DNA of 64,000 nucleotides from CAIPAT01 sp041665605. GTDB taxonomy: Bacteria; Verrucomicrobiota; Lentisphaeria; Victivallales; Victivallaceae. Below the pieces are notes generated by a model. It worked only from the letters and a program-made list of their open reading frames with translations, did not search any database and was not told where the DNA came from. Positions 35,101 through 43,750 of this stretch are shown here, one piece after another (within the stretch, counting starts at the first letter, position 1; the number at the start of each line of letters is the position of its first letter). A program made the position numbers and the translations under genes. The stretch is from positions 1 to 64,000 of the forward strand of contig JBAYIO010000007.1 of assembly GCA_041665605.1 (NCBI GenBank), read 5' to 3'.

Positions 35101-36155
35101 AAATACTTACATTTTCACCGACATTAACCAAAATCGAGTATACGCTTCAGGATACGGATAGTGAAAAGCCGCTGCTTGAAGGTATGGTCAAAGACTGGCG
35201 GGGCAGCAGGCATATACAGAAAATATTGAAAGAAGTTAAGGAAAAGATTATTCAATCCGGATATACTGCCGAAGCCATCACCACCATTGATTTCGCCATT
35301 GCAATAAGAGTTCCATTCGGAGGAAATATTTTCACCAGGACTAAAATAGCGGATGACGACATGATGGCGGAGCTTGAGAAATACATCCCTTATTCACCGC
35401 TGCATCTGCCGCCGGCAATATCATTGCTTGCTTCGGTAAACAAAATATTCCCTGAAACGGCGGCTGTGGTAGTCTTTGAGACGTCATTTTTCACAGAACT
35501 GCCTGACCGGGAGAAATTTTACGCGGTATCGCCTGACATGAGCAATATCGGATTGCGAAGATTCGGCTATCACGGCATCTTTCACAAATATGCGTATCTG
35601 GAAGGCAAAGATTCATCCGGCGCAAGAAAAATATTGTCGATATGCCTGGAGAACAGACCGGAGATCGCGGCCATCGCGGATGGCAGGCCGTTGATGGTTA
35701 CATCCGGAGCCACCCCCCTTGAGGGACTTCCGGGATTGACCACCTGCGGCGAAATCGACCCATACCTGATAACCGCCATCTCAAAAGGAATGGACTGGGG
35801 CCCGGAGGAGATTAATAATGTCCTGACCACAAAAAGCGGTTTTGCCGCAATCTGCGGCAGGAATATCAGTTTTGATGACATCTTCAAAAAAACTGCGCCG
35901 GAATACAAACTGGCTAAAGATATAATGCAGTACTGCATACTTAAAAATTGCGGATCGGGGATAGCTGCAATGGGCGGACTTGATCTGATCGTCTTCACGG
36001 GAAGTTGTTCTCACCTCGGACGATTCATCGGGCCATGGCTGCAGAAGAAGATAGCGCTGCATGTTTCAGGTGAAATAAAACACCCGGCCTGGTTATGTCT
36101 GAATCATGACATTCACAGGCTGCTGGCAAATGAGGCAGTGGAAGCGCTGAAATAA
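35097..36155 (+). CDS. Degenerate acetate/butyrate-kinase-fold protein (likely pseudokinase)
   Basis: 352 aa, clearly homologous along its length to the gene before it: ALGHR-like region replaced by IAIRVPFGG, then YSPLHLPPAISLL, VVFETSFFTELP, LRRFGYHGIFHKY and GLPGLTTCGEIDP. Key changes are visible: the phosphate-binding NCGSSS is FSPTLTKIEY; the Asp in FDTAFH becomes Glu in FETSFF; the Arg of STRCGDLDP is missing (LTTCGEIDP); the terminal NEE is NHD. It therefore probably cannot phosphorylate acetate. ATGA overlap and common operon suggest it partners or regulates the active kinase, or binds another acyl substrate. Confidence 0.85.
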   Translation: MKILTFSPTLTKIEYTLQDTDSEKPLLEGMVKDWRGSRHIQKILKEVKEKIIQSGYTAEAITTIDFAIAIRVPFGGNIFTRTKIADDDMMAELEKYIPYSPLHLPPAISLLASVNKIFPETAAVVVFETSFFTELPDREKFYAVSPDMSNIGLRRFGYHGIFHKYAYLEGKDSSGARKILSICLENRPEIAAIADGRPLMVTSGATPLEGLPGLTTCGEIDPYLITAISKGMDWGPEEINNVLTTKSGFAAICGRNISFDDIFKKTAPEYKLAKDIMQYCILKNCGSGIAAMGGLDLIVFTGSCSHLGRFIGPWLQKKIALHVSGEIKHPAWLCLNHDIHRLLANEAVEALK

Positions 36156-36232
36156 TACTAAAAAGCGGCAGGAGAATGAGTCGAAAGAAAGTTTCCCCCT
36201 GCGTTATCACATATTTTCGTCAATCCCGTGGT

Positions 36233-37528
36233 TCAGCAATCCGGCAAGAATGCGCCAATAGCCTTCAGTTTCTGCTGCAATGACTTTATATTAATATCAT
36301 GCGCCGTGTTTTTGCCGTTTGAGTCAGCAAGCATTGAGGCGGCGGCTCCGGCGGCCTGTCCGGTAATATAACAGCCGGGCATGACCCTTATGGAACTCTG
36401 CATATAACGGTCGGTACTTATGCATCTGCCGGCGACAAGCACATTGTCCAGGGCTTTCGGAACCAGCGCCCGGTACGGGATGCCGTAATTTTCACCCTTT
36501 TTATATTGCAGGGTTGTAATTTCGTCGCGAAATTTCTTATATGATTCGATATCATTTTTATTGGGGTGAATATCGACCGGATATGAATACCGGCCGATTT
36601 CATCATCAAAGCCGGCGCGGTTTTTAAAGTCTTCAAGGGTCATTACGTAATCACCCATGATCCGGCGGGTTTCGCGCACTCCCAGCAATGAACCAGTCGC
36701 CACCAGCGTGATGTTTTCATAGCCTTTCAGATATTCCTTGTAATACCGCTCAAATTCAGGAACGATCTTTCTGCCGCGGAGCAGGCCCCTGGTAACAGAT
36801 TCATCATCAGTGCCGTCCAGATCATAGACATGTCCGATATTGGCGCCTGCGACCCCATGCCCCCAGGATGCCATTCCCGGCACATGCCTGTCAGGGATGG
36901 AAAAAACTCCATGCGCAAAAGCCTTTTCAAGCATCGCGCGGTGGTCAGAACGATTTTCCCAGTCAACATTACACCATAAACTGCAAAGCGTGCCCGGCAT
37001 TAACGTGCCGTCTTTATCGCCTTTTTCAAAATCCGCTCCGGCCATTGCCGCCAAGTCGCCATCTCCGGTACAATCCACAAACGCCTGTGCCTTTACCGCA
37101 AAAGTCCCGTTTTTGGAATTGCATATCGCATACGATATCCGCTTCCCGTCCATCTGAACATCTATCAATCTGGTATGGAAATTAAATAAAACACCGGCTT
37201 CTGTCATAAGCTCATCATAAACCCTTTTCAAAAGTTCAGCGTTAATAGCGGTATTTTCGCCTAAACCAAGTCTGTTAAAAATTTCTTTTCCGATTCCTCC
37301 GGCAAGAAAATTGATACCATCACTGAACTGGCAGAACCACGGTACGAGACCGGCAGTTCCCATTCCGCCGAAACAGGAATGTCCCTCCGCGAGAAAAACT
37401 CTGCTGCCCTGTTTCGATGCGGCAATTGCGGCCGCCACTCCGGCAGGTCCCCCGCCCGCGATGAACACATCCACTTCATATCTCTGCGGAATTTCCCGGA
37501 TAAACGATATTGTTTTTACTGATTTCAT
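36233..37528 (-). CDS. FAD-dependent oxidoreductase (FAD_oxidored family)
   Basis: 431 aa. FAD Rossmann motif VFIAGGGPAGVAAAIAA (about 21-37), then LAEGHSCFGGMGTAGLVPWF, typical of the FAD_oxidored family, VDCTGDGDLAAMAGAD (about 150-165) and a C-terminal RCISTDRYMQSSIRVMPGCY-like segment with the flavin-contacting GQAAGAAASM. These enzymes are common in polysaccharide-rich-niche bacteria; substrates are mostly unknown. No signal peptide. It follows the fused FAD/HEAT gene by 31 bp on the same strand and is probably cotranscribed with it. Confidence 0.88.
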   Translation of the reverse strand: MKSVKTISFIREIPQRYEVDVFIAGGGPAGVAAAIAASKQGSRVFLAEGHSCFGGMGTAGLVPWFCQFSDGINFLAGGIGKEIFNRLGLGENTAINAELLKRVYDELMTEAGVLFNFHTRLIDVQMDGKRISYAICNSKNGTFAVKAQAFVDCTGDGDLAAMAGADFEKGDKDGTLMPGTLCSLWCNVDWENRSDHRAMLEKAFAHGVFSIPDRHVPGMASWGHGVAGANIGHVYDLDGTDDESVTRGLLRGRKIVPEFERYYKEYLKGYENITLVATGSLLGVRETRRIMGDYVMTLEDFKNRAGFDDEIGRYSYPVDIHPNKNDIESYKKFRDEITTLQYKKGENYGIPYRALVPKALDNVLVAGRCISTDRYMQSSIRVMPGCYITGQAAGAAASMLADSNGKNTAHDINIKSLQQKLKAIGAFLPDC

Positions 37529-37559
37529 ATTTTAACACTCCAGTTTATTTGGATTTAAA

Positions 37560-40343
37560 TTACTCTATTCTGCTGAATGATTTGGCAATTAAGACTACGC
37601 GCTCCTGTATTTTTCTTGCGGAACGGCGCACGACAGCGCTTTCATCGTTCAGATATTTATCAACCAGATCATGCCGTTCCACTCCCAGTCTGGCAAGACA
37701 TTCGGCAGCGGCAAGTTCCAGTTTCCAGCGCGAATTCTCACTATACGTTTTGATGTTACCGGTACTTTTCTGGAACACCTCCTCAACCGGCAGATCATCG
37801 CGTTCAAGCATTCCGGTTATGACCTCGGCCGAGCTTGTGCTTCCGATATTCGCCAAAGCCCGCATTGCCAGTATCAATGCTGTTCTATCCGAGCTTTTAT
37901 CCTGAATCACGCATTCCAGCAAAGGCACTGCGGCTTTCACTTTATTGAATCCCAGCACTGCGATTGCCGGCTTCCAAAGTTCCGTGGTCTTATTCCCCGC
38001 GCCCAAAGGCTTTATCGCGCTTCGTTCTTTGACGCAATTCATAAGTACCTGAAAAGCATTACTGTCGCCGGATATGGACAGAATCAGTGCGGCATTATAT
38101 TTCTCCTGCGGATTCCCGGAAGACATTTTCTTCAGCAAATCATTTTTCCCGGAAATATTGCCGATTAATTTACGGATATCCGCGCCGCCGGATAATTTCT
38201 TTGATGCAGAGAATATATTTTCAGGCTTCCATCCATCCCAGTGATAATTATTCTCTTTGTTTTTCAGCGCGCCGGTACTGAACAATATTTCCTGAATTTG
38301 TTTCACATCTATCCCGCATGGCCTTTTGCCTGTTGCGTGCGCAATGGCGGCGGCGACTCCCGCGGCTTCGCCTATGCGCTGGATATCCCGCTGCATCCGT
38401 AACTGATTATGCGCATCATGATCCATGGATATTGCCCGGCAGGCGACGATCAGATTCAAGATATTTTCAGGCAGCAGGCTTCTGTAGGGTATTTCGCAGC
38501 CTATCGGCGCAGACCAGTTGCCAAGCCCCCATACCCAGAGCATCGTCTCTTCGCTTTCATTTTCATAATCCATCGCGTGATTATCATAATGCCCCGGCGA
38601 ATATGCGATCACATCGTCAAATTCCGATGAAACTATCTGGTCGCTGAATTTCAGCCGGTACTTGCCGTTTATCAGTCTGCTGTTCCTGATGCCTGGCAGC
38701 GGCGCTATCTTGATAATCCTGTTTTTGTCGGTGTACTTTTCCACGTCATAGTGCTTTATTCCCTTTATGCGGGATCTCGACAAATCCCATGCGTCGGACG
38801 GATCGCAGTAGCCAATATCAAAATTCTGCACCGCAAGGGTGTTGTCGTCAGTCAGCATCGTTGACGGCTGTGAATATGAATGCGGCACGCCGTCTGTTTC
38901 CCTGCCGAATGTATAGGGACAGCCCGCCATTGCAGCTACATCGGCATCCCCGGTGGAATCAATAAAGGTTTCCGCGCGATACCCCGTCATTCCCTTCATA
39001 CTGTTGCATATCACGGCTTTGATTATTTTGTTCTCATTCGCTTTTCCTGTTGTCAGCGCGCTGCTTTCGGCAACAACCGTCTCGACTCCGCTGATGGTGC
39101 TCTCGTATTCCACAGCTACGCCGGATGCGGCAAATGCATTCATCAGCGCGATTTTTCTGGCTTCCGGATGAAATCCATGTATTTTTGTATTAATCACAAA
39201 TAAGTTCTGGAGTTTTTCTGTATCAGCATCAATTTCATCCTGGATGCCGCCGTTTGCCCCCCAGTAGTATATATGGATTAACCCAGCAGTGGCAATTCCG
39301 CCAGGACAGGCGGAAGCCTCCAGCAGCTTGGTCCTGCATCCGTTTCTGGCTGCCGATATTGCGGCGAATACGCCGCCGGTGCCGCCGCCGCACACCACAA
39401 GATCCCACGGTTCCTTTTCATATGTTACCAGCATGGCGTCGCTCTTTTCGATTTTCCCGGGCGACGGAAATCTGTCCAGTATCTTGTTTATCTCCGCAGC
39501 CTTCCGCTCGCCGGATTTCATTCTGTACGCCAGTTCATTTCCATTGTACTCGAATGGTGATACGCGGAAACAGTTGTCTGCCGAAATCGTGCTGCATGCC
39601 GGGATTCCGCCGTATACTGGAAACTCTATGTTGGCGGTATGGGAAAGCACCGCATTGCGCAACGCCGGGACTTCCGACCTGATGGATTTCATGATGTCCG
39701 GCAGTTCCATTCTGGCATGATAAACCGGCCTTGCGCTGTCAAACTCAATAGCGGTTTCATCGGCAAATGGCGACTTTCTGAAACGCAGCGGAGTATTTTT
39801 ATATGCCAGTTCCTCCGGCAGCGAATATGCTTTGTCGATGCCGTTCATGAAAAAGCTGAATATATTTTTTGAAGGCGTCAGGTCAGAAGTATTCTTAAAA
39901 ACGGATGATATGAACAGCGCATTGTCGGTCGTGTCCAGAAAAGTTTTGCCGCGGATGCTGAAAATTCCTGACTTGGACCCTATGGAAGCGGATTTAATGA
40001 GATTTCCTTCAAGCACACCGCCTGCTGGAAATGAAAACAGCAGTATATCAATGCCGGACAGCATTTTCAGCAGTGCGATTTCCGCGGCTACAGGATCTAT
40101 CCGTTTGCCGGCAACGGCGCCGGCTGCGGAGATTTTATCCAGGAGCACGTCTGCATATTTCGATATGCCGCGCTCAAGCTCCAGATTATATGCCCATGTC
40201 GCTTCCCAGCCCGCGGAAGACCTCGGCTCAACGATCAGGACACTTCGGCCCGCCGCACTCAGTTCAAACGCCGCCCCGAGTCCGCAAAATCCGCCGCCGA
40301 ATATCACCGCATCATAAATCTTATCCTGCATCTGATTGTTCAT
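37560..40343 (-). CDS. Double FAD-oxidoreductase with C-terminal HEAT repeats
   Basis: 927 aa, three regions. 1 to about 300: an FAD-binding domain (AVIFGGGFCGLGAAFELS) with short, less conserved text after it. About 310-700: a second, well-conserved FAD_oxidored domain (DLVVCGGGTGGVFAAISAA, EASACPGGIATAGLIHIYYW, IDSTGDADVAAMAG, CRAISMDHDAHNQLRMQRD). About 735-927: HEAT-like helical repeats (AALILSISGDSNAFQVLM, ALANIGSTSSAEVITGML). The first FAD domain may be structural or regulatory because its later motifs are weak. AAGGA precedes the ATG. Divergent from the PocR-AraC regulator, which probably controls both FAD genes. Confidence 0.87.
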   Translation of the reverse strand: MNNQMQDKIYDAVIFGGGFCGLGAAFELSAAGRSVLIVEPRSSAGWEATWAYNLELERGISKYADVLLDKISAAGAVAGKRIDPVAAEIALLKMLSGIDILLFSFPAGGVLEGNLIKSASIGSKSGIFSIRGKTFLDTTDNALFISSVFKNTSDLTPSKNIFSFFMNGIDKAYSLPEELAYKNTPLRFRKSPFADETAIEFDSARPVYHARMELPDIMKSIRSEVPALRNAVLSHTANIEFPVYGGIPACSTISADNCFRVSPFEYNGNELAYRMKSGERKAAEINKILDRFPSPGKIEKSDAMLVTYEKEPWDLVVCGGGTGGVFAAISAARNGCRTKLLEASACPGGIATAGLIHIYYWGANGGIQDEIDADTEKLQNLFVINTKIHGFHPEARKIALMNAFAASGVAVEYESTISGVETVVAESSALTTGKANENKIIKAVICNSMKGMTGYRAETFIDSTGDADVAAMAGCPYTFGRETDGVPHSYSQPSTMLTDDNTLAVQNFDIGYCDPSDAWDLSRSRIKGIKHYDVEKYTDKNRIIKIAPLPGIRNSRLINGKYRLKFSDQIVSSEFDDVIAYSPGHYDNHAMDYENESEETMLWVWGLGNWSAPIGCEIPYRSLLPENILNLIVACRAISMDHDAHNQLRMQRDIQRIGEAAGVAAAIAHATGKRPCGIDVKQIQEILFSTGALKNKENNYHWDGWKPENIFSASKKLSGGADIRKLIGNISGKNDLLKKMSSGNPQEKYNAALILSISGDSNAFQVLMNCVKERSAIKPLGAGNKTTELWKPAIAVLGFNKVKAAVPLLECVIQDKSSDRTALILAMRALANIGSTSSAEVITGMLERDDLPVEEVFQKSTGNIKTYSENSRWKLELAAAECLARLGVERHDLVDKYLNDESAVVRRSARKIQERVVLIAKSFSRIE

Positions 40344-40460
40344 GTCAAATCCTTGTTGTAAACTTTAATATATAATTATACTTGATTTATTTTTAACAGC
40401 AATGTACTTTTCAATAATTGTGATGTATTATTCCAGTATATTATTATTTGGATTGAAACC

Positions 40461-41312
40461 ATGAATGAACTTATAGAGCTGATCGGGGCATTTGAACGAC
40501 GCTGCGGACTGAAAATATGCTTCCATGATTATTCCGGCAGAATAAGGAATTATTTTCATGGAGAAAAATTCAAGCATGACAATAAATACTGTGAACATAT
40601 CAAGGATAAATGCGGTCTCGGCAAATGCATGTCTTTCGAAACGCGCAATGTACAGATAGCATTAGCCGGACATCCCGACGGATTCTTTAAGCTATGCCAT
40701 GCCGGAGTGATCGAGTATGCCGCGCCAATTATGGAAGGGCCGGATATTCTTGGAACAATATTCATCGGGATCTTCAGATTGAAATATCCTGCCGCAATCC
40801 CGGATGCAATTGCATGCCGGTGCGGTAGTGAAGACGTTAACCATGAACTTCATAAAGAGCTCCCGTATATTGAACAGGAAGACTTCAAGGATATAGAGGA
40901 AATCGCCAAATCGCTCAAGTCCAGAATTGAAATACTGCTGGCCAGAGAAGAAGTTATTTTCTTTTCACATGAGAAAAAAATCAAATGGGAAATAGAGAAA
41001 TATATCGGACAGAATTGTCAGAAAAACATAACGATTCAGCACCTGGCGAAACATTTATGTCTCTCCGTATCCCGTACCGGACAGCTTGTCAAAAAGCTGT
41101 TCAATATGACCTATCCTGAACTGCTCAATAAAAACCGGATAAGCAATGCAAAAGCGCTATTATCCTCGACTTCGCTCACGATAAGCGAAACCGCATACCG
41201 ATGCGGCTTCTCCGATCCCGCCTACTTTCACCGGATTTTCAGGAAGCTCGAAAAAAACACTCCCGGAGAATACAAAATCGAAAATAACAGAACAAAAAAT
41301 ATGCTGATATAA
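40461..41312 (+). CDS. AraC-family regulator with PocR sensory domain
   Basis: 283 aa. N-terminal PocR-type domain, residues 5 to about 160: LKICFHDYSGRIRNYF, conserved cysteines in YCEHIKDKCGLGKC and FKLCHAGVIEYAAPI, typical of this ligand-binding family (named after the propanediol/cobalamin regulator). C-terminal double HTH of AraC type (about 185-275): ITIQHLAKHLCLSVSRTGQL, TISETAYRCGFSDPAYFHRI. Divergent from the FAD gene pair with 117 bp in between. The inducer is unknown; many PocR proteins respond to small hydrocarbon derivatives. Confidence 0.9.
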   Translation: MNELIELIGAFERRCGLKICFHDYSGRIRNYFHGEKFKHDNKYCEHIKDKCGLGKCMSFETRNVQIALAGHPDGFFKLCHAGVIEYAAPIMEGPDILGTIFIGIFRLKYPAAIPDAIACRCGSEDVNHELHKELPYIEQEDFKDIEEIAKSLKSRIEILLAREEVIFFSHEKKIKWEIEKYIGQNCQKNITIQHLAKHLCLSVSRTGQLVKKLFNMTYPELLNKNRISNAKALLSSTSLTISETAYRCGFSDPAYFHRIFRKLEKNTPGEYKIENNRTKNMLI

Positions 41313-41345
41313 ATAGTTTTATTTTTAATTTTCTGTTTCAGGAGC

Positions 41346-43709
41346 TTATCCCAAAGTCCATTCCCAGTTTTTTATTTCCGGCATGTCGTCGCCGTGAATC
41401 CGGATGTAATTCTCATGGTCGATCAGCCGGTCACGGATGAACTGTTTGACATACGCCGCTTTTGAACCCAGACCGGGGATGCGGTCGATGACGTCGCCGG
41501 CCAGATGGAAACGGTCAATCTCGTTCAGCACAGCCATATCGAACGGCGTGGTGGTGGTGCCTTCCTCCTTATAGCCCCGGACATGCAGATTGGCATGATT
41601 GTTTCTGCGATAGGTCAGGCGGTGAATCAGCCACGGATAGCCGTGGAACGCAAAAATGACCGGTTTATCTTTGGTGAACAGCATGTCGAAATCTTTATCG
41701 TTAAGTCCATGCGGATGTTCGGTACTCGGCTGCAGCGTCATCAGATCCACCACGTTGATTACGCGGATTTTCAATTCCGGCAAATGCTGACGCAGCAGTT
41801 CGGCTGCCGCCAGTGTTTCCAGGGTCGGGACATCGCCGGCGCAGGCCATCACCACATCGGGTTCGCAGTTCTGGTCGTTGCTGGCCCAGCCCCAGATGCC
41901 GAGTCCGGCGGAGCAGTGCTTGATCGCGGAATCCATATCCAGCCACTGGAGCTGCGGCTGCTTGCCCGCGACAATAACGTTGATGTAATTGCGGCTGCGC
42001 ATGCAGTGGTCGGTCACCGAAAGCAGGGTGTTGGCATCCGGCGGCAGATAAACGCGGATGATCTCCGCCTTCTTGTTCACGACGTGATCGATAAAGCCGG
42101 GGTCCTGATGGCTGAAACCGTTGTGATCCTGCCGCCATACATGGGAAGTGAGCAGATAGTTCAGCGAGGCAACCGGCCGCCGCCACGGGATGTGACGGGA
42201 CACTTTCAGCCATTTGGCATGCTGGTTGAACATTGAATCCACAATATGAATAAACGCTTCGTAGCAGGAGAACAGGCCGTGCCGTCCGGTGAGCAGATAG
42301 CCTTCCAGCCAGCCCTGGCAAAGATGCTCGCTGAGCACTTCCATTACCCGGCCGTCGGGCGAAACATGGTCATCGGTTTTCAATATTTTCGCGGTGGAAA
42401 CCCGTTCGGTGATGTCAAACAAGGCTCCCAGCCGGTTGGAGGCGGTTTCATCGGGGCCGAAGACCCGGAAATTGCGGCGATCCCAGTTCAGCTTCATAAT
42501 GTCGCGGACAAATGCGCCCATGCTGCGGATGGATTCAGCCGTGACCGTCCCCGGACTTTGAACATCAATGGCATATTTCCGGAAATCAGGCATTTTCAAT
42601 TCATGCAGCAACTGCCCGCCATTGGCATGCGGATTGGCGCCCATGCGCCGGTCGCCTTTCGGAGCCAGCGCCGCCAGCTCGGGAATGAGTCTGCCGGTTT
42701 CGTCGAACAGCGTTTCCGGCTTGTAGCTTTTCATCCACGTTTCAAGCATCTTCAAATGTCCGGGCTTGGTTGCCAGTTCGGCCAGCGGCACCTGATGCGA
42801 ACGCCATGTACCCTCTACCGGCAGTCCGTCAACTTCTTTGGGGCCGGTCCAGCCTTTGGGCGTGCGCATGATGATCATCGGCCACATCGGGCGTTTAGTA
42901 AAGCCTTTGGCCCTGATCTTTGCCTGGATTTCCCTGATTTCATTGATGGCCTTTTCCATTACCTCCGCCATGATCTGGTGGACTTCCAGCGGCTTGTCGC
43001 CTTCGACAAAGAACGGTTTGTAACCATAGCCGCGGAACAGTTCGTCCAGTTCCTCGTGGCTGATGCGCGCCAGTACGGTTGGATTGGCGATTTTGTAGCC
43101 GTTCAAATGCAGGATCGGCAGCACCGCGCCGTCATGAACCGGATTCAGAAATTTATTGGAATGCCAACTGGCGGCCAGCGGGCCGGTTTCGGCTTCGCCG
43201 TCGCCGACCACGCACATCGCGATCAGGTCCGGGTTGTCAAATACCGCACCGTAAGCGTGAGCCAGCGAATAACCAAGTTCGCCGCCTTCATTGATCGAGC
43301 CCGGAGTTTCGGGGGCCACATGGCTGGGAATGCCGCCGGGAAAGGAAAACTGCTTGAACAGCTTTTTCATGCCCTCTTCATCCTGAGTGATGTTCGGGTA
43401 GAACTCGCTGTAGGTGCCTTCCAGATAGGTATTGGCGACCAGGCCGGGGCCGCCATGACCGGGGCCCGTGATGTAAATCACATTCAGATCGTACTTATTG
43501 ATGAGCCGGTTGAGATGAACGTAAATGAAATTCAGTCCCGGCGTGGTTCCCCAGTGGCCGAGTAGACGCGGCTTCACATGGTCCAGCGTCAGCGGTTTTT
43601 TCAGCAGCGGATTGTCATAGAGATAAATCTGCCCGACGGAAAGATAGTTGGCGGCGTGCCAGTAAGCATTCATTTTACGCAGCATGTCACTGGATAACGG
43701 CTTATTCAT
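41346..43709 (-). CDS. xfp: Phosphoketolase (xylulose-5-P / fructose-6-P)
   Basis: 787 aa from ATG 43709, which has GAGGAGGT at ideal distance (a GTG at 43715 would overlap it). Thiamine-diphosphate enzyme that splits xylulose-5-P or fructose-6-P to acetyl-P plus triose- or tetrose-P. Family text: HWGTTPGLNFIYVHLNR (53-69), ITGPGHGGPGLVANTYLEG, FSFPGGIPSHVAPETPGS, VVGDGEAETGPLAASWHSN (ThDP/Mg GDGE) and DHNGFSHQDPGF. It follows transaldolase by 41 bp on the same strand, so a bifid-type or pentose-phosphoketolase branch operates. Acetyl-P could feed the acetate kinase at 33865. Confidence 0.97.
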   Translation of the reverse strand: MNKPLSSDMLRKMNAYWHAANYLSVGQIYLYDNPLLKKPLTLDHVKPRLLGHWGTTPGLNFIYVHLNRLINKYDLNVIYITGPGHGGPGLVANTYLEGTYSEFYPNITQDEEGMKKLFKQFSFPGGIPSHVAPETPGSINEGGELGYSLAHAYGAVFDNPDLIAMCVVGDGEAETGPLAASWHSNKFLNPVHDGAVLPILHLNGYKIANPTVLARISHEELDELFRGYGYKPFFVEGDKPLEVHQIMAEVMEKAINEIREIQAKIRAKGFTKRPMWPMIIMRTPKGWTGPKEVDGLPVEGTWRSHQVPLAELATKPGHLKMLETWMKSYKPETLFDETGRLIPELAALAPKGDRRMGANPHANGGQLLHELKMPDFRKYAIDVQSPGTVTAESIRSMGAFVRDIMKLNWDRRNFRVFGPDETASNRLGALFDITERVSTAKILKTDDHVSPDGRVMEVLSEHLCQGWLEGYLLTGRHGLFSCYEAFIHIVDSMFNQHAKWLKVSRHIPWRRPVASLNYLLTSHVWRQDHNGFSHQDPGFIDHVVNKKAEIIRVYLPPDANTLLSVTDHCMRSRNYINVIVAGKQPQLQWLDMDSAIKHCSAGLGIWGWASNDQNCEPDVVMACAGDVPTLETLAAAELLRQHLPELKIRVINVVDLMTLQPSTEHPHGLNDKDFDMLFTKDKPVIFAFHGYPWLIHRLTYRRNNHANLHVRGYKEEGTTTTPFDMAVLNEIDRFHLAGDVIDRIPGLGSKAAYVKQFIRDRLIDHENYIRIHGDDMPEIKNWEWTLG

Positions 43710-43750
43710 AGTCACCTCCTCATCTTGTTAAAATTGCGGTTTTACCCGGC

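Noticed and set aside
32631..36155. Selenium-dependent purine/yge catabolic cluster
   Set aside because: The M20 gene resembles YgeY only generally, and none of the other cluster members (ammonia lyase, xanthine dehydrogenase-like, ssnA) is present.
42246..43565. 439-codon plus-strand frame
   Set aside because: Antisense of the phosphoketolase gene; no motif and an N-terminus in coding DNA of a highly conserved enzyme.
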